Position numbers and translations under genes: made by a program
Shown: positions 56,845 through 64,000 of the stretch, piece after piece
How the letters are laid out: the number at the start of each line of letters is the position of its first letter
Numbering within the stretch: the stretch's first letter is position 1
NCBI GenBank assembly: GCA_900540785.1
Contig: UQHF01000016.1
Location: 10,726-74,725 of the forward strand
Direction: 5' to 3'
DNA from: an uncultured Blautia sp.
GTDB taxonomy: Bacteria > Bacillota > Clostridia > Lachnospirales > Lachnospiraceae
Length of the DNA stretch: 64,000 nucleotides
Notes under the pieces: model-generated
Told to the model about the DNA's origin: nothing
What the model saw: the letters and a program-made list of their open reading frames with translations, nothing else
The model's database searches: none

Positions 56845-57771
56845 ATGCTGGTGACATTAAGTGAAATTCTGGAGCTTGCCAGGGCGACAAAAACGGCAGT
56901 AGGATCTTTTAATACGCCTAACCTGGAAAGCATTATGGCAGTGATCGGTGCGGCAGAGGAGCTGAAAATTCCGGTTATTATCATGCACGCTCAAGTGCAT
57001 GAGGAGATGATGCCAATAGAGGTGATCGGGCCGATCATGGTAGAACTTGCAAAAAAGGCGAAAGTTCCTGTCTGCGTCCATCTGGATCACGGAGAAACTC
57101 TGGATTATGCAGCGAAGGCGTTAAATCTTGGGTTTACCTCTGTGATGTTTGACGGTTCTGCCCTTTCTTATGAGGAGAATGTGGCAAATACAAAAATCGT
57201 GGTAAAAATGGCGCACGGAAGAGGCGCTTCTGTAGAGGGTGAGATTGGCGTCCTGGGAAAAAGAGAGCTTGGACCGGGACATGAGCGCATTGAAAATCAG
57301 CCGGAGGAAATTTATACAGACCCGGATATGGCGGCTGATTTTGTGAGAGATACGGGAATCGATGCGCTTGCCTGTTCTTTCGGAACGGCTCACGGGATTT
57401 ATTTAAAGAAGCCGAGGCTCGATATGACGGTTCTGGAGCGAGTGAGGGAAAAAACCGACATTCCTCTTGTTATGCACGGAGGTTCGGGTGTCAGCGAGGA
57501 AGACTACAGAAAAGTCATAGAGCGGGGCGTATGTAAGATTAATTATTACACTTATATGGCGAAGGCAGGAGGAAACGGAGTGGAAGAGAAGCTCTCTTTT
57601 CAGGAAATGCCGATCACTCTCAAGGGAAAAAGATATAAAATGAGTTATCTTCTTCAGGAAGAAGGAAAAGAGATTCCCGTTTATTATCATGATGTGGTGA
57701 GCTGGGGAATGAAGGCTATGAGGAAGAATGCGCTGGAGGCAATGAAAATATTTTCAGGAAAACAGAGGTGA
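56845..57771 (+). CDS. class II aldolase (fructose-bisphosphate/tagatose-type)
   Basis: A 308-residue zinc aldolase. Asp81-His82 in VCVHLDHGETLDYA are the catalytic Asp and a zinc ligand. VEGEIGVLGKRE, then CSFGTAHGIYLKKP and VMHGGSGVSEEDYRK hold the other zinc and phosphate-binding residues. It cleaves a phosphorylated ketose into DHAP and an aldehyde. Compared with FbaA and GatY it has a few replaced loop residues (an extended C-terminal helix). It lies between the ABC permease and the kinase; CAGGAGGCGG is upstream. Confidence 0.88.
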   Translation: MLVTLSEILELARATKTAVGSFNTPNLESIMAVIGAAEELKIPVIIMHAQVHEEMMPIEVIGPIMVELAKKAKVPVCVHLDHGETLDYAAKALNLGFTSVMFDGSALSYEENVANTKIVVKMAHGRGASVEGEIGVLGKRELGPGHERIENQPEEIYTDPDMAADFVRDTGIDALACSFGTAHGIYLKKPRLDMTVLERVREKTDIPLVMHGGSGVSEEDYRKVIERGVCKINYYTYMAKAGGNGVEEKLSFQEMPITLKGKRYKMSYLLQEEGKEIPVYYHDVVSWGMKAMRKNALEAMKIFSGKQR

Positions 57772-57776
57772 CAGAC

Positions 57777-59267
57777 ATGGCAGTTGCGGGAATTGATGTG
57801 GGAACAACAGGCTGTAAATGTACGATATATAATAAGGAAGGAAAACAGCTTTCCGAAGCATATGAGGAATATCCCTCTGCGCATACGGAGGGAAGAGAAC
57901 TGAATCCGTCTGTTGTGTGGCAGAATGTAAAAAAAGTTCTCCATGATTCCGCAGCAGATGCAGGGGAAACAGTAGAGGCAATCGGGGTTGCATCTTTTGG
58001 GGAAACCTTTGTTATGCTTGATGAGAGAGACAGACCGGTAACGAATACTGTGCTTTACACAGACTGGCGTGGAGAAGAGCAGTGCAAAATCCTTTCTTTT
58101 CGTATGGGAACAGAAAAGATCATGGAGATTACGGCCTTAAATCCAAGCTCCAATTTCAGCATCCCAAAGCTTATGTGGATGAAAGAATATAAGCCGGAAG
58201 AATACAGGAGAGCGAAGAAGATTCTTCTTTACGCAGATTATATTATTTATATGCTGACAGGAGAGACAAAAATCGACTATTCGCTTGCTTCCAGAACAAT
58301 GGCGTTTGATTTAAAGAAACGAGCATGGAGCAGGGAGATTTTTGAGGCGGCGGAAATTGATGTGGAAAAAATGCCGGACATTGTGCCGACGGGAACGCCT
58401 GTTGGAAAAATACGGAGAAAAATTGCGAAGGAAACGGGTATCTCCCCTGATGCGGTAGTATGCGCGGGCTGTCACGACCAGGTTGCGGCAGCAGTGGGAA
58501 CCGGGACTTTTTCCACGGAAACGGCTGTAAACGGAGCCGGAACGGTGGAATGTATCACGCCTCTTTTTCGCAGCGTAAAGTCTCCGCAGATCATGCTGGA
58601 AGGAAATTACTGTACCGTGCCTTATGTAATCCCGGATACATATGTAACTTACGCTTACTCCAATACAGGCGGCGCTCTTTTAAAATGGTACCGGGATAAA
58701 ATTGCCTGTATGGAGGCAGCAGCAGCAAAGAAAAAAGGGATGAGTCCATATGAGGCTTTTAATGAGCAGCTTTCAGGCGGAGCGTCCGGGCTTCTTGTAC
58801 TTCCCTATTTTGCAGGGGCGGCAACACCTTATATGGATACAGAGATAAAAGGGGCAATTCTGGGGCTTACGCTTGAGACGACATCTCTTGATATTTATAA
58901 GGCTCTTATGGAGGCAACTGCGTATGAAGACCGGCTGAATATGGAGAAAATAAAAGAGGCAGGCATTTCCTTTCAAAGCCTCTGTTCCTGTGGAGGCGGT
59001 GCCCGCTCTTCTTACTGGGTGCAGTTAAAAGCAGATATTTTGAACATTCCTGTTGAATCTCTGGGAAGTATACAGGCGGGCACACTCGGAACAGTGATGA
59101 TGGCTGGCGTTGGCTGTGGGATTTATAAAAATCTTGAAGAGGCTTCGTCTGTATTTCGTAAGCCGGGAATCTGGTATGAACCAGATAAAAAGAAGCATGA
59201 CAGTTATATGGAAAAGTATGAGCAGTATAAAAAGCTATATCGCGCTGTGAAAGCTGTTATGCAGTAA
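57777..59267 (+). CDS. FGGY-family sugar kinase (xylulokinase-like)
   Basis: A 496-residue kinase. The ATG at 57777 is chosen since AGAGGTGA is upstream; a GTG at 57768 is also possible. ATP-binding phosphate loops GIDVGTTGCKCTIY and CSCGGGARSSYWVQLKADI are clear. The GTFSTETAVNGAGTVECI loop and GAATPYMDTEIKGAILG block match the xylulokinase branch. The substrate is not certain: xylulose, fructose or psicose are possible. With an isomerase and aldolase it forms a full route for a rare sugar. It overlaps the aldolase stop region and ends the operon. Confidence 0.9.
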   Translation: MAVAGIDVGTTGCKCTIYNKEGKQLSEAYEEYPSAHTEGRELNPSVVWQNVKKVLHDSAADAGETVEAIGVASFGETFVMLDERDRPVTNTVLYTDWRGEEQCKILSFRMGTEKIMEITALNPSSNFSIPKLMWMKEYKPEEYRRAKKILLYADYIIYMLTGETKIDYSLASRTMAFDLKKRAWSREIFEAAEIDVEKMPDIVPTGTPVGKIRRKIAKETGISPDAVVCAGCHDQVAAAVGTGTFSTETAVNGAGTVECITPLFRSVKSPQIMLEGNYCTVPYVIPDTYVTYAYSNTGGALLKWYRDKIACMEAAAAKKKGMSPYEAFNEQLSGGASGLLVLPYFAGAATPYMDTEIKGAILGLTLETTSLDIYKALMEATAYEDRLNMEKIKEAGISFQSLCSCGGGARSSYWVQLKADILNIPVESLGSIQAGTLGTVMMAGVGCGIYKNLEEASSVFRKPGIWYEPDKKKHDSYMEKYEQYKKLYRAVKAVMQ

Positions 59268-59274
59268 AAAGTTC

Positions 59275-59306
59275 TTGACATATAAATAAAGTTAGTATAA
59301 ACTAAC
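59275..59306 (+). promoter_or_regulatory. iron-transport promoter with operator palindrome
   Basis: TTGACA (59275-59280) is followed by GTTAGTATAAACTAAC (59291-59306), a palindrome with a four-base centre that also holds the -10-like TATAAA (59296-59301). A palindrome of this shape over the -10 element fits metal-dependent repressors of the DtxR/IdeR group (TTAG-type boxes). The spacer of 15 bases is short, a further sign of a regulated promoter. Confidence 0.65.
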
Positions 59307-59366
59307 AAAGAAATGCGCTGTATTTGTTTATCGTATTCAGATGCAGCGCCATTTATTTCATATATA

Positions 59367-59382
59367 GTTAGTCGAAGCTAAC
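59367..59382 (+). promoter_or_regulatory. second operator-like palindrome before the siderophore genes
   Basis: GTTAG-TCGAAG-CTAAC (59367-59382) lies just before the AAAGGAGG ribosome site. It shares GTTAG/CTAAC with the palindrome at 59291. Between them is a hairpin GCGCTG/CAGCGC (59315-59320 with 59344-59349). The repeated arms suggest co-operative binding by one repressor or a second layer on the mRNA. Confidence 0.55.
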
Positions 59383-59398
59383 AGAAAGGAGGAAGATT

Positions 59399-60415
59399 AT
59401 GAGAGAGAGGATGACAACAGTTATACTGGTTATCGTCCTTCTGGTATTGTCAGTTATATCTCTGTTTGTGGGTGTCATGGATATTACCCCTGGTGCTTTG
59501 TTGTCGGGTAATATAGAACAGCTGGAAATTTTTATTATTTCCCGTTTGCCCCGCCTTCTTGCCATTCTCTGTACCGGTGTGGGAATGAGTGTAGCAGGTC
59601 TTATTATGCAGCAGCTTTGCATGAATAAATTTGTTTCTCCAACGACAGGAGCCACGATTTCTTCAGCACAGCTTGGAATTTTACTGGCGCTTTTATTTAT
59701 GCCGGACTCCACACTATGGAGCCGCGCTATATTTGCTTTTGCATCAGCCGTTTTCGGCACATGGATTTTTGTCTGGTTTATTCAGAAGATTCGCTTTAAG
59801 GATTCGGTTATGGTTCCTCTTGTGGGAATTATGTTCGGAAATGTAATTTCGGGAGTGACCAGTTATCTTGCTTATAAATACGAAATGACGCAGGCGCTTT
59901 CTTCGTGGCTTGTAGGTCATTTTTCTATGGTATTAAAAGGAAGATACGAGATTGTTTATCTTGTGGTTCCCCTTGTGATTCTTGCTTTTATTTTTGCGAA
60001 TCACTTTAATATTGCGGGAATGGGAAAAGATTTTTCAAAAAATCTTGGCGTTTCCTACAATATGGTTCTTATTATGGGACTGACCATTGCCGCCATGATT
60101 ACGGCTGCAGTTGTGGTAGTTGTCGGTTCGATTTCGTATATTGGTCTGATTGTCCCCAATATTGTTACTATGTTCAAGGGTGATAAAATCCGGGGAACAC
60201 TTGTGGATACGGCGCTGTTTGGAGCCTGCTTTGTTCTTGTGTGCGATATGACAGGGCGCATCGCGATCGCACCGTATGAGCTTCCAATAGAGCTTATTGT
60301 AGGAATCATTGGAAGCATTCTTTTTGTGATTCTTTTACTGTATCGTTTAAAGAATGGAAGAAAAGCTGCGAAATTAAGATGGAAAGCACAGAAGCAGAAG
60401 GGGGTGGCAGTATAA
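59399..60415 (+). CDS. siderophore ABC transporter permease (FecCD, YclN-like)
   Basis: A 338-residue FecCD-type permease with about nine helices. RLPRLLAILCTGVGMSVAGLIMQQ is the family start and SISYIGLIVPNIVTMFKGD the cytoplasmic contact. In Bacillus the order YclN-YclO-YclP-YclQ (two permeases, ATPase, binding protein) takes up ferric petrobactin; this cluster has the same order. AAAGGAGG is upstream. The siderophore here is not known. Confidence 0.9.
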   Translation: MRERMTTVILVIVLLVLSVISLFVGVMDITPGALLSGNIEQLEIFIISRLPRLLAILCTGVGMSVAGLIMQQLCMNKFVSPTTGATISSAQLGILLALLFMPDSTLWSRAIFAFASAVFGTWIFVWFIQKIRFKDSVMVPLVGIMFGNVISGVTSYLAYKYEMTQALSSWLVGHFSMVLKGRYEIVYLVVPLVILAFIFANHFNIAGMGKDFSKNLGVSYNMVLIMGLTIAAMITAAVVVVVGSISYIGLIVPNIVTMFKGDKIRGTLVDTALFGACFVLVCDMTGRIAIAPYELPIELIVGIIGSILFVILLLYRLKNGRKAAKLRWKAQKQKGVAV

Positions 60416-61395
60416 TGAACAGAGAAGTACACAGAGCAAACATGAGGAAAATAACGGCAATGGCTGTAATGGTTGTAATAGCTGCCATTTTCTATATGCT
60501 GATAGATGTAAATTTTGGAAATGAAAAGCTTTTCCGGTATGCGATGAAAATCCGTACTCCAAAGCTTATTGTGATGGCAATTACCGGGTTTGCGATAGGC
60601 GGCGCTTCCATCGTGTTTCAGTCTATTATCAATAACACCATTGTGACGCCGTGCCTGTTGGGTATGAATTCTCTTTATACTCTGATTCATACATCTGTTG
60701 TTTTTGTGGCAGGTTCCGGAAGCTTTCTCGCGGTAAATGAAAATGCCGCCTTTGGCATAGATCTTCTCCTTATGGGAATTACTGCAACTGTTATTTACAG
60801 CTACCTGTTTAAGAAAACAAACCACAATGTGTTGTATGTGCTCCTGATCGGAACAGTGCTTAATTCTTTTTTTGGGAGTATTCAGACAACACTTACAAGA
60901 GTAATGGATCCGAACGAGTACGACAGTCTTCTGGCTTCGCTTGTGGCAAGCTTCAGTAATGTAAATTCTGGTATTATAGTTTTTTCCCTTGTGGTTATGG
61001 GGTGTGTTATGTTCTGCCTTCGAAAAGAGCTGGCACTTCTTGACATACTTACTCTCGGGAAAGAGCAGGCAATTAATCTTGGAGTAGATTATGACAGATG
61101 TATACGGCGCCTTCTTCTTGGGGTAACACTTTTTATCGCGGTAGCTACTGCTATGGTGGGACCTATTTCTTTTCTGGGACTGATTATTGCAAATCTTTCC
61201 AGGCAGCTTTTGAAGACGTACCGCCACAGCCAGCTGATTTTAGGATCTGCCTTGTTTGGCATGGTAATTCTTGTGGGCGGACAGCTTATTGTGGAACAGC
61301 TGTATTCTTATGCGGTTCCTGTAAGCGTGTTTATTACCATGTTTGGAGGCGCTTATTTTCTATATCTGATTATGAAAGAAGGGAGAAGAGCATAG
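60415..61395 (+). CDS. siderophore ABC transporter permease (FecCD, YclO-like)
   Basis: A 326-residue FecCD permease. I take the ATG at 60415, which overlaps the previous stop (TAATG); the frame is open to 60379. APKLIVMAITGFAIGGASIVFQ-type start, with GPISFLGLIIANLSRQLL and GGAYFLYLIMKE near the end. It pairs with the permease before it. Confidence 0.9.
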   Translation: MNREVHRANMRKITAMAVMVVIAAIFYMLIDVNFGNEKLFRYAMKIRTPKLIVMAITGFAIGGASIVFQSIINNTIVTPCLLGMNSLYTLIHTSVVFVAGSGSFLAVNENAAFGIDLLLMGITATVIYSYLFKKTNHNVLYVLLIGTVLNSFFGSIQTTLTRVMDPNEYDSLLASLVASFSNVNSGIIVFSLVVMGCVMFCLRKELALLDILTLGKEQAINLGVDYDRCIRRLLLGVTLFIAVATAMVGPISFLGLIIANLSRQLLKTYRHSQLILGSALFGMVILVGGQLIVEQLYSYAVPVSVFITMFGGAYFLYLIMKEGRRA

Positions 61396-61398
61396 GCT

Positions 61399-62151
61399 TT
61401 GATTGTAAAAAATCTTATTAAAAAATATGATGAAAAGCCGGTGGTGGATTCTGTAAGCTTTGAACTTCCAAAAGGGAAGGTCACTGCTTTTATAGGACCG
61501 AACGGTGCAGGGAAATCCACAGTAATGGGAATGATTTCCAGATTGCTGCAGAGGGATGGCGGCGAGGTAGAGTTTCAGGGATGCGACATTGGAAAATGGA
61601 AAAGCAGGGAGCTTTCCAGAAAGCTTGCCATTCTTACTCAGAGCAATAATATTCAGATGAAGCTTACAGTAGAGGAGCTTGTGGCTTTTGGAAGATTTCC
61701 TTATTCAGGCGGACATCTCACGGAGGAAGACAAAGAAATTATAGACCGCTCCATTGCTTATATGGAACTTGAAGAGTTCAGGGGAAGGTTTATAGACGAA
61801 TTGTCCGGAGGGCAGAGGCAGCGAGCGTATATCGCAATGGTTATCGCTCAGGATACAGAATATATTCTGTTGGACGAGCCAACAAATAATCTTGATATTT
61901 ATCATGCCACAAATATGATGAAAATTGTGAGAAAGCTTTGCGATGACCTTGGAAAAACAGTGGCGCTTGTGCTTCATGAAATTAATTACGCCGCTTTTTA
62001 TTCCGATTATATCTGTGCTTTTGCAGATGGCAAAATTGCAGCTTTCGGTACGGTTGAGGAGGTTATGACAAAGGAGACGCTTACGGAAATTTATAAGGTT
62101 GATTTTGAAATTATGAAGGTTCAGGGGAAACCGTTATCTATTTATTATTGA
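61399..62151 (+). CDS. siderophore ABC transporter ATPase (YclP-like)
   Basis: A 250-residue ATPase starting at TTG. Walker A GPNGAGKST, signature LSGGQRQRAYIAMV, Walker B YILLDEPTNNLDIYH. This is the FepC/YclP group. It starts four bases after the second permease. The upstream ribosome site is weak, so translation probably depends on coupling to the permease. Confidence 0.93.
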   Translation: MIVKNLIKKYDEKPVVDSVSFELPKGKVTAFIGPNGAGKSTVMGMISRLLQRDGGEVEFQGCDIGKWKSRELSRKLAILTQSNNIQMKLTVEELVAFGRFPYSGGHLTEEDKEIIDRSIAYMELEEFRGRFIDELSGGQRQRAYIAMVIAQDTEYILLDEPTNNLDIYHATNMMKIVRKLCDDLGKTVALVLHEINYAAFYSDYICAFADGKIAAFGTVEEVMTKETLTEIYKVDFEIMKVQGKPLSIYY

Positions 62152-62177
62152 AAAAACAGACAGAAGAGGAGAAAACA

Positions 62178-63137
62178 ATGATGAAAAAAACAGTAATTTT
62201 AATGACGGCACTTACTATGGCAGTTGGCTTTCCTGTTTCCGCATATGCGGAGGAAAGCAGGGAAGAAGAGACAGTTACAATTAAAAGTTTAAACGGAAAT
62301 CAGGAGGAAGTGGATCTGGAAGTGCCTTATGATGCGGAGCGTATTGCAGTTATGGATATGGCGTCTCTTGATATTCTGGACAGTCTCGGACTTGGAGAAC
62401 GTGTGGTGGGAACTTCTGATACTTCTCTGGAATACCTTCAGGACTATGTGACAAATGAGAATATCGAAAATCTGGGAACGATCAAGGAAGCAGATATGGA
62501 GGCGGTTATGTCCTGTGAACCGGATGTTATTTTTATCGGAGGACGCCTCTCAAAGATTTATGATGAACTCAGTGAGATTGCGCCGGTTGTATATCTCTCT
62601 ACAGATTCTGAAATTGGCGTAGCAGAGAGTGTTAATAAAAATGCAAGAATCATTGCATCTATGTTCGGTGAGGAAGCGAAGGTTGATGGACTTATGGAAG
62701 GCTTTTCTTCCAGAATCAAAAAAATTGCAGATTTTGCAGAGGGGAAAACAGCTATCATTGGTATGTGCACAAGCGGCGGCTTTAACGTTCTTGGAAATGA
62801 CGGACGCTGCTCCCTGATCGGTGTGGAGGCAGGATTCGAGAACATTGGTATAGATGCCAATATTGATACCTCCACACATGGAAATGAAGCTTCTTTTGAA
62901 TTTATTGTAGAAAAAAATCCAGAATACATTTTTGTAATGGATCGTGATGCTGCCATTGGCACAGACGGCGCCCAGCTCGCAAAGGATATTATGGAAAATG
63001 AGCTGGTTATGGGCACCGATGCGTATAAAAATGGAAATGTTGTTTATCTGGAGCACCCGGCAGTTTGGTATACAGCAGAAGGTGGAATCAATGCACTGGA
63101 TCTTATGCTTCAGGACCTGGAGAGCGTGCTTTTATAA
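62178..63137 (+). CDS. siderophore-binding protein (YclQ/FatB-like)
   Basis: A 319-residue class III binding protein. I take the ATG at 62178 with AGAGGAG upstream. The signal peptide (MKKTVILMTALTMAVGFPVS) ends AYA-EE, without a lipobox Cys. The mature part has VPYDAERIAVMDMASLDIL and SCEPDVIFIGGRLSKIYDEL, typical of helical-backbone iron-siderophore receptors. Relatives are lipoproteins, so the missing Cys is odd: it may be released or held by partners. Confidence 0.88.
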   Translation: MMKKTVILMTALTMAVGFPVSAYAEESREEETVTIKSLNGNQEEVDLEVPYDAERIAVMDMASLDILDSLGLGERVVGTSDTSLEYLQDYVTNENIENLGTIKEADMEAVMSCEPDVIFIGGRLSKIYDELSEIAPVVYLSTDSEIGVAESVNKNARIIASMFGEEAKVDGLMEGFSSRIKKIADFAEGKTAIIGMCTSGGFNVLGNDGRCSLIGVEAGFENIGIDANIDTSTHGNEASFEFIVEKNPEYIFVMDRDAAIGTDGAQLAKDIMENELVMGTDAYKNGNVVYLEHPAVWYTAEGGINALDLMLQDLESVLL

Positions 63138-63152
63138 TCGAAAAGAAAAAAT

Positions 63153-63938
63153 CTACTGTATATCTTTTTTGCAGTATTTCAGGTATGCAGCGCCAATTCC
63201 AAGAACAGCGTAAACTACACCGGGGATAAGGTAAGACATATTTAAGCAGCCTTTCTCTATCATGTCTGCGCCTTCACAGTAGGCAAATGGTGTAAGGTAT
63301 CTTAAAAATTCTGCCTGTTCTGTGATATTGGCGATGAGATTTAAAAAGTACATACCTGCCGCAAGTCCGAGACAGGCTCCTGCGCTTCCTTTTCGGAGAA
63401 AAGCAGAAATTCCAAAAGAGATGGAAGCAAGCTCAATCTGAAGCAGAAAGTAAGCCAGGTGAAGGAGCAGAATTTCCTTAAAGGGAATTTCTTCTCCTGT
63501 CATGGCAATGGAGCCAAGGGACAGAAGCAGGATAAATCCGTTCATCAGAACAAGCTGAATCAAAACTGCAAACAGTTTTTCCGTGACAACACGGAAACGG
63601 GAGACAGGATGTGTGAGAAGAAATTCCGCAGTCCTGTCTTTTTCTTCTTTTGCAAGAATGGAGCCTGCTGTGAGAGCGGCAAAAAATGCGCCTCCAAGTC
63701 CGAGGATATTTCCACATTCCACAGAGTAAAATCCGGTAAGTGTGCCAAAATTCAGACGATCCATTCCAAAGGCAACAGTAAAGCTTCCCATAGAAGCAAA
63801 AATTTTATTTACGTCCTCCATCTGGCTTTTCATTTCCGGAAAAAGAAAAATACACACTGCCATGAGAAAGCCTATGGAAAGCGTCCATATGAGAAGGGTG
63901 AGTTTCCCCTGTCTGAGTTCATGCTTTGTAAGAATCAT
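63153..63938 (-). CDS. ABC-2 type permease
   Basis: A 261-residue minus-strand membrane protein with six helices and HELRQGKLTLLIWTLSIGF at the start, then KEEKDRTAEFLLTHPVSRFRVV, a hallmark of ABC-2 permeases of the NatB/CcmB-like group. It probably exports a small molecule or peptide with an ATPase encoded off the edge. Its ATG overlaps the stop of the next gene upstream (ATGA), so it is in an operon. It is convergent with the siderophore genes. Confidence 0.87.
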   Translation of the reverse strand: MILTKHELRQGKLTLLIWTLSIGFLMAVCIFLFPEMKSQMEDVNKIFASMGSFTVAFGMDRLNFGTLTGFYSVECGNILGLGGAFFAALTAGSILAKEEKDRTAEFLLTHPVSRFRVVTEKLFAVLIQLVLMNGFILLLSLGSIAMTGEEIPFKEILLLHLAYFLLQIELASISFGISAFLRKGSAGACLGLAAGMYFLNLIANITEQAEFLRYLTPFAYCEGADMIEKGCLNMSYLIPGVVYAVLGIGAAYLKYCKKDIQ

Positions 63939-64000
63939 GGGTTTGTCCTGCCACTCAAAATGTGATTAAACATACTCATCACATCGAGAAATTGAAGTCC
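63935..64000 (-). CDS. C-terminal end of an upstream gene (partial)
   Basis: On the minus strand the last 22 codons of a frame that runs off the window read GLQFLDVMSMFNHILSGRTN and end TGA, overlapping the ABC-2 permease start by four bases. Too short to name; by position it is a partner subunit of the exporter. Confidence 0.6.
   Translation of the reverse strand, partial: GLQFLDVMSMFNHILSGRTNP

Noticed and set aside
59315..59349. The GCGCTG/CAGCGC hairpin as a terminator of the sugar kinase transcript
   Set aside because: It is not followed by a T run and lies after the iron promoter, so it belongs to the leader of the next operon.
60055..61227. A 390-codon minus-strand frame over the iron permease genes
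   Set aside because: It runs across two well-supported permease genes; its composition (His, Asn, Lys, Tyr) is that of reversed hydrophobic helices.

Overview
The window is a chromosomal stretch from an anaerobic, saccharolytic Firmicute, most likely a gut Lachnospiraceae (Blautia-like, but the genus cannot be fixed from this sequence). The reasons are the YesM/YesN-type two-component pair, DUF3502 and RbsABC-type sugar transporters, a clostridial Tad pilus locus with DUF5702 and DUF6382 proteins, an anaerobic class III ribonucleotide reductase, a folate ECF transporter behind a THF riboswitch, and strong AGGAGG ribosome binding sites with frequent GTG and TTG starts. Almost all genes are on the + strand. 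I see no tRNA, rRNA, CRISPR array, complete insertion sequence or prophage.

Layout. (1) 1-738: end of a TPR protein. (2) 994-16433: a mannoside utilisation locus with GH125 and GH38 alpha-mannosidases, YesL, a histidine kinase and AraC-type response regulator, two ABC permeases and a lipoprotein binding protein, a D-lyxose/D-mannose isomerase and a GH2 beta-mannosidase. None of the glycosidases has a signal peptide, so mannose-rich glycans (N-glycan or yeast mannan pieces) are probably imported and cut inside the cell. (3) 16434-18000: an AT-rich island with a Cro/CI-type regulator, two small membrane proteins and a sigma-70 fragment, probably left over from a mobile element. (4) 18072-26109: hflX, nrdD with a fused glutaredoxin-like tail, a TIGR04076 protein, a TrpB2-type protein, a small CTGL protein, a THF riboswitch with folT, and a GNAT acetyltransferase. 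(5) 26282-35848: a Tad/Flp pilus operon with a possibly structured leader, two prepilin peptidases, a 59-residue Flp-like pilin, and an FHA protein at the end. (6) 35947-39514: an aconitase-family hydratase and a GH29 fucosidase. (7) 39562-40673: about 1.1 kb with no convincing gene but a good promoter and many hairpins. (8) 40725-43821: pseudouridine synthase, AI-2E-family membrane protein and an orphan sugar-binding protein. (9) 44041-51281: a complete F1Fo ATP synthase operon whose c subunit has two carboxylates. (10) 51366-59267: a rare-sugar locus with a PocR-AraC regulator, a second lyxose isomerase, an RbsB/A/C-like ABC transporter, a class II aldolase and an FGGY kinase. (11) 59275-63137: a YclNOPQ-like siderophore transporter behind metal-regulator-like palindromes. 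(12) 63153-64000: minus-strand ABC-2 permease genes running off the edge.

How the parts fit. The two sugar loci share an isomerase family. One feeds mannose released from glycans to fructose; the other sends an imported sugar through isomerase, kinase and aldolase. The best candidates for something undescribed are the 39.6-40.7 kb non-coding region, the split in residue -1 among the pilin-like proteins that matches the presence of two prepilin peptidases, the duplicated YH/CxxC module on a TadE-like protein, the leader RNA of the Tad operon, and the alternative hairpins near 24.0-24.2 kb.
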